Below, piece after piece: positions 17,685 through 24,742 of a stretch of 64,000 nucleotides of DNA (position 1 is its first letter; each line of letters begins with the position of its first letter). This DNA comes from Halothece sp. PCC 7418 (lineage in GTDB: Bacteria; Cyanobacteriota; Cyanobacteriia; Cyanobacteriales; Rubidibacteraceae): the NCBI RefSeq assembly GCF_000317635.1, contig NC_019779.1, forward strand, positions 1,984,001 to 2,048,000, read 5' to 3'. The notes beneath the pieces were generated by a model. That model did not search any database, was not told where the DNA came from, and saw nothing but the letters and a program-made list of their open reading frames with translations. The translations under genes were made by a program, and so were the position numbers.

Positions 17685-17972
17685 ATGGATATTCAAGGAG
17701 TTAAGAAAGGAAAAATCATTGAATTATTAGAAGAAGTTAATATTCCTGATGGACAACAAGTTACAGTGAGTATTAAACAAGAAGGAGAATTAGTGGCTAA
17801 TCTGATCGATTCCAAAACTAATACTACTCAAGATAAGGGGAATTTAAGTTTTGGCGAATCAGTTTTGAGATTTCGTGAGAAATATAATTTAGAGGAATAC
17901 GGAATCGAGTCTGCTGAAGAGTTTTTAAAGGGAGTGAGAGATCAATCACTTGGGCGTGAGGTGAATTGGTGA
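17685..17972 (+). CDS. Putative antitoxin of a VapBC-like pair
   Basis: 95 aa. The N-terminus MDIQGVKKGKIIELLEEVNI, then PDGQQVTVSIKQEGE, resembles the short beta-rich antitoxins (AF2212/DUF104-like) often paired with PIN toxins in cyanobacteria. The C-terminal half (SFGESVLRFREKYNLEEYGI...) is the part expected to wrap around the toxin. Its stop overlaps the GTG start of the PIN-domain gene (GTGA). A sequence rich in AAGG/ACAC (17571-17600), typical of cyanobacterial intergenic DNA, lies upstream and may carry its own promoter. The pair sits inside the pix operon and has no link to phototaxis. Exact antitoxin family uncertain. Confidence 0.75.
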   Translation: MDIQGVKKGKIIELLEEVNIPDGQQVTVSIKQEGELVANLIDSKTNTTQDKGNLSFGESVLRFREKYNLEEYGIESAEEFLKGVRDQSLGREVNW

Positions 17973-18349
17973 GCTTGCGATATTTATTAGATAGTAATAT
18001 ATTGTCAGAGCCAATTAAGAAATTCCCGAATTCTAGTGTCATGCAGAAATTGGTAATTCATCAACAAGAAATAGCAACAGCAACTCTTGTTTTACATGAA
18101 TTGCTTTATGGTTGTTATCGCCTCCCGTTGTCTAACAAACGACAAATGATCGAAAGTTATATTGAACAGGAAGTAGTCACAAAAGTCCCTCTTCTTCCTT
18201 ATGATATGAAAGCTGCTCGATATCATGCAGTTGAAAGATCACGCTTGGTAACCAGAGGAAAAACACCACCTTTTGCTGATGGACAAATTGCAGCGATCGC
18301 GCGAGTTAATGATTTAATTTTAGTGACTAACAATACTTTAGCTCTCTGA
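17969..18349 (+). CDS. vapC: VapC-type PIN-domain toxin, C-terminally shortened
   Basis: 126 aa from GTG 17969 (4-bp overlap with the antitoxin stop; a TTG one codon upstream is less likely). PIN-domain ribonucleases of this kind cut RNA at an Mg2+ site made of acidic residues. Seen: YLLDSNILSEP with the first Asp, LHELLYG with the Glu, and PPFADGQIAA with the third acidic position. The protein stops after LILVTNNTLAL, where family members usually continue with a further 12-15 residues containing an Asp (N-T-x-D-F type). The fourth acidic residue is therefore missing. A palindromic repeat begins 11 bp after the stop. The toxin may be inactive or weakened. Confidence 0.82.
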   Translation: MSLRYLLDSNILSEPIKKFPNSSVMQKLVIHQQEIATATLVLHELLYGCYRLPLSNKRQMIESYIEQEVVTKVPLLPYDMKAARYHAVERSRLVTRGKTPPFADGQIAAIARVNDLILVTNNTLAL

Positions 18350-18360
18350 CTGTTTTCCTG

Positions 18361-18383
18361 TAGGGTGGGCAATGCCCACCCTA
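18361..18383. repeat. Palindromic repeat, GGGTGGGCAAT family, copy 2
   Basis: Arms TAGGGTGGGC / GCCCACCCTA around AAT. It sits between vapC and pixL. Translation from a GTG inside it would add 20 spurious residues to PixL. It is nearly identical to copy 1 at 3588. Confidence 0.8.
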
Positions 18384-18424
18384 CGACAAGATATTTTTTA
18401 AGTTTATATAACACCGAAAAAATT

Positions 18425-21334
18425 ATGACAGATACAAATAATGTTGACTATCATTTTTTAACAGAAGCGGGAGAATTACTACAGACGATAGAAGAAACAC
18501 TGATTAATTTATTAGACGAAAAAACAGTTGATCGCGTTCATTCTCTCATGCGAAGTGCTCATACCTTAAAGGGAAGTGCTGCTTATTTAGAATTAGAAAC
18601 CATTGAAACGATCGCGCACGAATTAGAAACCGTTTTTGAATCCCTTTATCCTGAAGAATTAGAACTTGACCCCGAATTAAACGCGCTTTTACTCGATGCA
18701 TATGAATGTTTACGAACGCCGTTAAATGCCATCTTATCCGAAAGTGACTATGATGAGGAACAAGTTAAAAGCTATGCAGAAACAGTCTTTTCTCAACTGA
18801 AAGAAAAACTAGGAGATTACTATAATAACCCTGCGCCCCCTCCCTCGTCTGAAGAGTTAGGCTTTGATGTTTTAGGGTCAATCATTGAAAATAGTTTACC
18901 GCAAGATTTAGAAAATATTGAAAAAGCAATTCAAAATAGTGATACAACAAATGCTAGAGAGTTATGTCAAAGTCAAGCAGAATTTTTATTAGAATTAGCG
19001 ACAAGTTACGAACTTTCGGGGTTAGAAAATATTGCCCGTGCCGTTCTTACCGCCCTTAAATTATATCCCGATCAGACCTTAGACATTGCTCAAGCTGCAT
19101 TAACTAACTTTCAGGAAGCAAAAAACGCCATTGCAAACGGCGATCGCGCGGAAGGAGGAACACTCAACCCACAACTCCAACAATGGACTCAAGAACAGGA
19201 AAAAACTCAAGAAAGTGCAATTATCCTGTCTGAAACATCTGTTGAACCGCCTCCGATTTCCTTAGACTTTTATGAAAGCGATCTTCCGCCAGCAACGGTT
19301 TCTCGCAGTACGAACCCCATTGATCAAATTCTAGAATCGATCTGGTCAGGAGATGCAGAACAGAACTTCAAACAAGCAGATACAGCCTCAGAAAGCACCC
19401 CCCCACCGCCTCCAAAAGCGAAACCCACCGATCAAGACCAAACTACGATTCGCGTCGCCTTAACCCGTTTAAACCGTCTCAATTATGCCATTGGGGAACT
19501 CGCGATCGCGCAAAATCAGCAAAGTTTACAAAGCGATCGCGCCCATAAACTCTCTCGACAATCGCGACAGCAACTGCGCCAGATTCGCGAACAACTCGAT
19601 GATATCCGAGATGAAGTCGATGTCAGTTCTCGTCAGCGTCAACAGCAAGCGCGAAAACATCGTCAAACCACCCCTTCTTCCCTCGTTACCCAATCCAGCT
19701 TTGATGAACTAGAGATGGATAGCTACAGCAGTCTCCATCTGATGCTGCAATCATTAGGGGAACAAATCAACGACTTAGAAGACAATCTCGATGACTTAGA
19801 CAACTTTCTCGGACAATCTCGGATTAAGATTCGCCAAGAAAAACAACTCCTCAGCACCGCCCAAGATGAACTCCTACAAGCGCGAATGGTTCCCTTAGAA
19901 ACGGTGTTAAATCGCTTTCCTCCCATGGTGGAACAACTTGCTAAGACGTACAACAAACCCGTTGACTTAAATATTACGGGAAAAGACGTGCTGGTGGATA
20001 AAGCCATTTTAGAGAAACTCTATGATCCCCTACTGCATTTAGTTCGTAATACCTTCGCCCATGGGATTGAATCTTCGGAAGTGCGACAAGAAAAAGGAAA
20101 GCCCCCTACAGGAAAGATTACCCTTTCCGCGTATCGTCAAGGAAACCGTACCTTGGTTGAAATCGCCGATGATGGAAAAGGAATCGACTGGGAGAAGATT
20201 CGAGAAACCGCAGCGAAAAAACAATTCTTTCTCGACTCAGACGCAGACTTATCAGAATTACTCTTTACCCCTGGCTTTTCTACCTCGGAACAAGCGAATG
20301 AACTCTCGGGGAGAGGAACCGGTTTAGATGTGGTACGTAATCAGATTCATGGTGTGGGGGGAACCGTAAGTTTAACCTCACAGCGCGATCGCGGAACCAC
20401 TTTTACCTTACAACTTCCTCTTAATATCGCCACCGCCAGACTTTTAATCTGTGAAGCAGGAGGACGTTTTTATTCCCTCCTCGCGCAAAAAGTGCATCGG
20501 ATGTTACTTCCCAAACCCGAACAAGTAGAGAATCAGCTTTTACAGTGGGAGGAAGGCGGAGAACCGCAACTGCTTCCCATTCTCCCCCTCAATCAAGTGA
20601 TACATCAGGAAGAGACTTTCTCTTTCCCGCAAAACAACATCCCCTTAACCCCATTTCCTCTTGAACCCAAAAACACCGTTAATCCCTTACTCTTAATTCA
20701 AACTAGAGGGGAACTGCTATGTTTACAAGTGGATCGGATTTTAGTGGAACAAGAATTAGTCATTAAAACTTTACCTTCGGGTCCCCCGCTTCCCGATTAT
20801 GTACAAGGTTACACCGTCTTAGCCGATGGAAGTCTATCGCTGGTGGTCGATCCCGAAGCGATTATGACAGAGACAGTAGAAGCGCAAACCGTTACTCACG
20901 CACCCGTTAAACAACTTTCTCCCGTCACCGCAGAAACCACAGAGACACCGCCAGCCAAAGAGACAAAACATTCAACCGTGTTAGTCGTTGAAGATTCCAT
21001 TGTACAACGGCGGAGTATGGTGGAAACCTTAGAAACTGGGGGTTATCCCGTTTTACAAGCAGGAGATGGCAAAAGCGCGATCGCGCTGTTACATAAACAT
21101 CCCGAAGTGAACCTCATCCTCTGTGATATTGAAATGCCCCAAATGAATGGCTTTGAGTTTCTCGGCTACTGTCGGCAACGCGAGGAATTATCCCAAATTC
21201 CTGTTATTATGCTCACCTCTCGCAGTGGGGAAAAACACCGTAATCTCGCGTCACAACTCGGAGCAAAAGCCTATTTAACTAAACCATGCAGCGATCGCGC
21301 CTTACTAGAAACAGTAGCAAATTATGAATCCTAA
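18425..21334 (+). CDS. pixL: CheA-type hybrid histidine kinase PixL
   Basis: 969 aa from ATG 18425; the GTG at 18365 lies inside the palindromic repeat and is rejected. Domains: Hpt with phospho-His H46 in RSAHTLKGSAAYLE; a long variable linker (about 150-340); dimerisation helices; an HATPase domain (HLVRNTFAHGIE N-box, IADDGKGIDW, SGRGTGLDVV); a CheW-like regulatory domain (about 675-850); and a C-terminal receiver with Asp901 in LILCDIEMPQMNG. In the N-box the usual Asp before HG is Ala. It would autophosphorylate under control of the photoreceptor and pass phosphate to PixG, PixH and its own receiver. It overlaps the following CheW gene by 11 bp. Confidence 0.93.
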   Translation: MTDTNNVDYHFLTEAGELLQTIEETLINLLDEKTVDRVHSLMRSAHTLKGSAAYLELETIETIAHELETVFESLYPEELELDPELNALLLDAYECLRTPLNAILSESDYDEEQVKSYAETVFSQLKEKLGDYYNNPAPPPSSEELGFDVLGSIIENSLPQDLENIEKAIQNSDTTNARELCQSQAEFLLELATSYELSGLENIARAVLTALKLYPDQTLDIAQAALTNFQEAKNAIANGDRAEGGTLNPQLQQWTQEQEKTQESAIILSETSVEPPPISLDFYESDLPPATVSRSTNPIDQILESIWSGDAEQNFKQADTASESTPPPPPKAKPTDQDQTTIRVALTRLNRLNYAIGELAIAQNQQSLQSDRAHKLSRQSRQQLRQIREQLDDIRDEVDVSSRQRQQQARKHRQTTPSSLVTQSSFDELEMDSYSSLHLMLQSLGEQINDLEDNLDDLDNFLGQSRIKIRQEKQLLSTAQDELLQARMVPLETVLNRFPPMVEQLAKTYNKPVDLNITGKDVLVDKAILEKLYDPLLHLVRNTFAHGIESSEVRQEKGKPPTGKITLSAYRQGNRTLVEIADDGKGIDWEKIRETAAKKQFFLDSDADLSELLFTPGFSTSEQANELSGRGTGLDVVRNQIHGVGGTVSLTSQRDRGTTFTLQLPLNIATARLLICEAGGRFYSLLAQKVHRMLLPKPEQVENQLLQWEEGGEPQLLPILPLNQVIHQEETFSFPQNNIPLTPFPLEPKNTVNPLLLIQTRGELLCLQVDRILVEQELVIKTLPSGPPLPDYVQGYTVLADGSLSLVVDPEAIMTETVEAQTVTHAPVKQLSPVTAETTETPPAKETKHSTVLVVEDSIVQRRSMVETLETGGYPVLQAGDGKSAIALLHKHPEVNLILCDIEMPQMNGFEFLGYCRQREELSQIPVIMLTSRSGEKHRNLASQLGAKAYLTKPCSDRALLETVANYES

Positions 21335-22238
21335 AACTGAAATTGGTATCGCCCCCAAAACCGAAGAAACCGCCCTCCGCGCCATGATTTTCGCGGTTCA
21401 AGACCGTTGGTTTGCGCTTCCGATGGGTGCAGTCTTAAAAGTCTCTTTGTGTCCTCCCATTAAAAATAACTTAGACGGGGGAATGGGAACCGTTGACATC
21501 GGAAAGGAAACCATTACCGTTATTGACTTAGAAGAAAAATTTGCCCCTCATCGTAATTATTCCGTCACCCGACGTTATCTCATTCTCACTCAAACTCGGA
21601 ATGGAAAATGTGGTTTAATTTCAGAAAGCCCCCCCTCAATGCTAGAAATTCCCTTAAGCACGATTCGTCCGCTTCCCACTGCGTATCGCCAACAGGGAGA
21701 ATTATCCTTTGTCAGTCATTTGGCGGTTTTACCGAAGACAGGTGGAGAGGAAACCATTGATGTCTTTCTCTTAGGCGTGAGTCCCTTACTGGGGGAGAAT
21801 GAAACCAGACTGGATTCTCCAGCGCGATCGTCCCAGCATCAGTTCATGCGGATTAGCCTAGAAACCTTTCATGTGCTGCTTCCTGTGGGATATGTGGTCA
21901 AAGCCATCCCCTTCTCTCAACAAGCCTTATCGCCAATTTCTCAGCCCTCTCAGGGCATTTTAGGACATTATCCTTGGCAAGGGGAAACCCTGCAACTCCT
22001 CGACCTGAATCAGCTTCTTGGCTATCCCTCCTTACTGGAATCCGATCCTTCCAATAAACCCCTCACAATTCTCATTATCCAACAGCAACAGCATTATCTC
22101 GGACTGTTAGTGAAAGCCGTGCGCCAACTGGAATGGCGAGATCTCCAAACCTTACAACCCATGAGTGATCATCCCTTTTTACAAGGAAAATTCGACTCAG
22201 AAACCTTTTTACTGAAACTAAGCGAAGTGATCAAGTAG
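21324..22238 (+). CDS. Tandem CheW-like protein
   Basis: 304 aa. Two CheW-like halves are visible: residues about 15-165 (FAVQDRWFALPMGAVLKVSL, TITVIDLEEKFA) and about 172-300 (FHVLLPVGYVVKAIPF, GETLQLLDLNQLLGY, YLGLLVKAVRQLEW). Both are divergent. It starts within the last codons of pixL, so translation is coupled, and it ends the operon. It probably acts as a second adaptor in the phototaxis array. An alternative is a receptor-independent scaffold in the kinase baseplate. The role is inferred from fold and position. Confidence 0.8.
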   Translation: MNPKTEIGIAPKTEETALRAMIFAVQDRWFALPMGAVLKVSLCPPIKNNLDGGMGTVDIGKETITVIDLEEKFAPHRNYSVTRRYLILTQTRNGKCGLISESPPSMLEIPLSTIRPLPTAYRQQGELSFVSHLAVLPKTGGEETIDVFLLGVSPLLGENETRLDSPARSSQHQFMRISLETFHVLLPVGYVVKAIPFSQQALSPISQPSQGILGHYPWQGETLQLLDLNQLLGYPSLLESDPSNKPLTILIIQQQQHYLGLLVKAVRQLEWRDLQTLQPMSDHPFLQGKFDSETFLLKLSEVIK

Positions 22239-22324
22239 GTCAGATTTTCTGATCTGGGAAAGGTTAAAGGGAATCAGTAAGAGTCGGACAAAGGAGAATT
22301 TTTTCAGCAAGCCCTAATAATTTG

Positions 22325-22351
22325 CCTCGGGTGGGCATTACCCACCCGAGG
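22325..22351. repeat. Palindromic repeat, GGGTGGGCAAT family, copy 3
   Basis: 27-bp inverted repeat, arms CCTCGGGTGGG / CCCACCCGAGG with a short centre. Outer bases differ from copies 1 and 2 but change in pairs, so the hairpin is kept (compensatory change). It lies between the convergent pix operon end and the DUF2267-like gene and may serve as a two-way terminator. Confidence 0.78.
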
Positions 22352-22434
22352 TAGTAACAACAATGTATAGCACTACTGATTCGAGTTAGGACAAATGATG
22401 CGAAATCCACCGACCTTCGCTTCTGGGGAGGAGC

Positions 22435-23298
22435 TTAAGCCTTTTCCCAAAGCTGGCGAATTTTCCCAGGTAAGGCTTCAGCAATTTCCTGAATCCGTTC
22501 TTGAGATAATTCATCTTTGGTTGCAGAAAAAACAGCATTAATCGCAACTTCGGGTTCAATGCCCCGTTGTAGTCCTCCTTCTTGACGAATGCGGAATAAA
22601 AACGTTTCGTCATCAATATTGAGAACAGGACGAACTCGGCTTAAAAAGGCAACAATCGGGTTAGTATCTTTCCAGAGACCAGAAATTTCATCTTGCAAAG
22701 ATTGATCATCACTGGGAACAGCCTTTTGTCCTTTCAACTCTTCAAAAACACGGTCTGCTGCTTCTGTTGTCATTAAGTCACGCATACTCCGAAACACCAC
22801 TTCCGATAAATCTCTGGCATCAAAAATGTCATCAACACCAGCTTTAATTTTGACTTTTTCTAAGAAGGGTTGGTTTTCAGAAGCAATGGGAGTGGAGGGT
22901 CCTCTTTCTAAAGCCTCAGGTTTCTTTTCTTCCATATTCTTTAACATTTGTTTTCCTTTTTCTGTTAGTTTAGCTTGTTTAAATCGAATTAAATGGGGAA
23001 GAGGACCATCTTCTGCGCCGAGAGTATTAGCAACCCGAAATTGTTCTACTTGTTCTGGATTGACCACATCAGGAACATCTTCTTGAGTCGCATAAGCATT
23101 CCCTTCAAATTCCGCCTCGATATATGCTTTTTGATTGAGATAATCTAAGTGACCAAGAAGATCGGCTTGCGTAATTTGTCGCCCAGCAAAGTCGGTTTCT
23201 GTAAAAGAAACTTCTTTCCCTTCATTGCTTTCGTAAGCAGACTGACCGATTTTCTCCAATAAGATATACATGATATCTTCTCGTAAAGCAATTGTCAT
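22435..23298 (-). CDS. DUF2267-like conserved protein
   Basis: 287 aa, soluble. The C-terminal about 150 residues look like one or two DUF2267-type repeats: LSEVVFRSMRDLMTTEAADR, and then FLSRVRPVLNIDDETFLFRI ending in EIAEALPGKIRQLW, the pattern of that family. The N-terminal 100 residues (MYILLEKIGQSAYES..., GHLDYLNQKAYI) resemble a winged-helix-like arrangement but are not recognised. Start at 23298 is backed by GGAAAG; a second ATG 9 codons in is also possible. Molecular function unknown. Single gene, convergent with the pix operon. Confidence 0.75.
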   Translation of the reverse strand: MTIALREDIMYILLEKIGQSAYESNEGKEVSFTETDFAGRQITQADLLGHLDYLNQKAYIEAEFEGNAYATQEDVPDVVNPEQVEQFRVANTLGAEDGPLPHLIRFKQAKLTEKGKQMLKNMEEKKPEALERGPSTPIASENQPFLEKVKIKAGVDDIFDARDLSEVVFRSMRDLMTTEAADRVFEELKGQKAVPSDDQSLQDEISGLWKDTNPIVAFLSRVRPVLNIDDETFLFRIRQEGGLQRGIEPEVAINAVFSATKDELSQERIQEIAEALPGKIRQLWEKA

Positions 23299-23695
23299 AA
23301 CTTCTTTCCAAACTCATCTATTTTTGATATATCTAAATGTGCTGGTGCATCGGTAACTGGGCTGGACAATGACGGTTGGAAGCCACGGTTGCTGACTGCG
23401 CCAGCTTATAGTCATTCCAACTCATTTCTCTTGTGTTCGATCATCTTGGTAGTGACTAGGGAACAAGATGTTTTCCATCGGGAATAACTATATGTTTTAA
23501 TCTACTCTGGTTCGATTTTCACTGCATCTTTCATTCGACACAATTGCGAACACAGTCTCGACTCTCTCTTGAGCAGGAGTGTCAGCTGAAATCGAGATTG
23601 TCAGCATTTTCCTTTCTCTATCGTCACCAATCATTTATCCTTGATCAAAAGCCACCTGGCGCCTCCAGACCCAACCCAATAATCCACGATGAGAG
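23299..23695. other. Intergenic region between divergent genes
   Basis: 397 bp between the DUF2267-like gene and the PstS-like gene, which are transcribed away from each other, so both promoters should lie here. I see no RNA gene, repeat or credible small ORF in it. Confidence 0.5.
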
Positions 23696-24742
23696 ATGAC
23701 ACAAAAAAATGAAACCTTAACCTTAATCGCATCATTTCTCGTTACTCTTGGTATCCTCTGTGGTGGTTTGTGGTGGCTTTTCCAAACTCGTCAAAACAAA
23801 AGCGCTCAAACTGAAACCAATGACGAGCCTTCCTCTTCTTCTGCATCCTTACCAGATGCTCCAAACACTTTCAATGAGGTGAAAAATGTTCCTTCTGGTT
23901 CATTCAACTATAGTGGGAGTCGCAATTGGATACCGATTCGGGAAAGCATTGATCCGATTATTCAACAAACCTACCCAAACTTTCGTTTACGCTACCAAAC
24001 TCCTCGTGGAGAAGGAATGAGTGCGGGTCAAGGAATTGAAAGGCTCTTAGCGGATCAACTGGCTTTTACCTTGTCCTCGCGTCTTCCCAAACCAGGAGAA
24101 TACGATGCTGCACAAGCGCAGGGGCATTCCCTAAAAGCAATTCCTGTTGCCATTGATGGTCTTGCTATTGTCGTTAACCCGAATCTTGAAGTGTCTGGAT
24201 TAACGATCGCGCAACTGCAAGAGATTTATACTGGAGAGCTTAGCAATTGGCAAGAAGTGGGCGGTCCTGACGTTGCGATTATTCCGTACTCATCTCAAAA
24301 CAATCAAAGTCGCATATTTTTCTCGAATCAAGTTCTCAAGGGAGAAAACTGGGGGTCAAATGTGCAATTTGTCGATCCCAAAACTTCTGTTCTTAAAACA
24401 GTTACACAAACTCCAGGGGCGGTCTATTATGCGGTTGCGTCGGAAGTCGTTTCCCAGTGTGTCGCGAAAATCCTTCCCATTGGTCGTCAACCCAACCAGT
24501 TCATTCCGCCCTACCAACCGCCAGAGGTGTCTGAAACGGCTTGTCGTGAACAAGGACAACGCAACCAACTCAATGTCACCGCCTTCCAGACGAAGAACTA
24601 TCCTCTAACCCAACGTTGGTTTGTCGTGGTGAAACTGGATGGAAGGATTGACCAGCAAGCAGGAGAAACCTATGGGAAATTGCTACTCACCGAACAAGGA
24701 CAAGACCTGATTCGTAGCACTGGTTTTGTCAATATTCGTTAG
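23696..24742 (+). CDS. PstS-like phosphate/substrate-binding protein, membrane-anchored
   Basis: 348 aa. An N-terminal hydrophobic segment (LIASFLVTLGILCGGLWWLF) acts as signal anchor; a Ser/Pro-rich linker follows, then a PBP-like domain of the PstS type: VPSGSFNYSGSRNWIPIR, GLAIVVNPNLEVSGLTIAQL, IYTGELSNWQEVGG, ending in LLLTEQGQDLIRSTGFV. Such proteins bind phosphate or a related anion outside the inner membrane. No pstC, pstA or pstB is next to it, so it may be an orphan sensor or scavenger. The start ATG 23696 has GAGAG in front. Its last bases overlap the convergent methyltransferase gene by 4 bp. Confidence 0.85.
   Translation: MTQKNETLTLIASFLVTLGILCGGLWWLFQTRQNKSAQTETNDEPSSSSASLPDAPNTFNEVKNVPSGSFNYSGSRNWIPIRESIDPIIQQTYPNFRLRYQTPRGEGMSAGQGIERLLADQLAFTLSSRLPKPGEYDAAQAQGHSLKAIPVAIDGLAIVVNPNLEVSGLTIAQLQEIYTGELSNWQEVGGPDVAIIPYSSQNNQSRIFFSNQVLKGENWGSNVQFVDPKTSVLKTVTQTPGAVYYAVASEVVSQCVAKILPIGRQPNQFIPPYQPPEVSETACREQGQRNQLNVTAFQTKNYPLTQRWFVVVKLDGRIDQQAGETYGKLLLTEQGQDLIRSTGFVNIR

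Noticed and set aside
18365-18424. Longer N-terminus for PixL starting at a GTG
   Set aside because: The extra 20 codons translate the palindromic repeat; the ATG at 18425 fits the start of the Hpt domain.
23371-23420. Similar GGAAGCCACG words at about 23380 and 27050
   Set aside because: The match is only about 10 bp and the flanks do not align, so it is probably chance.
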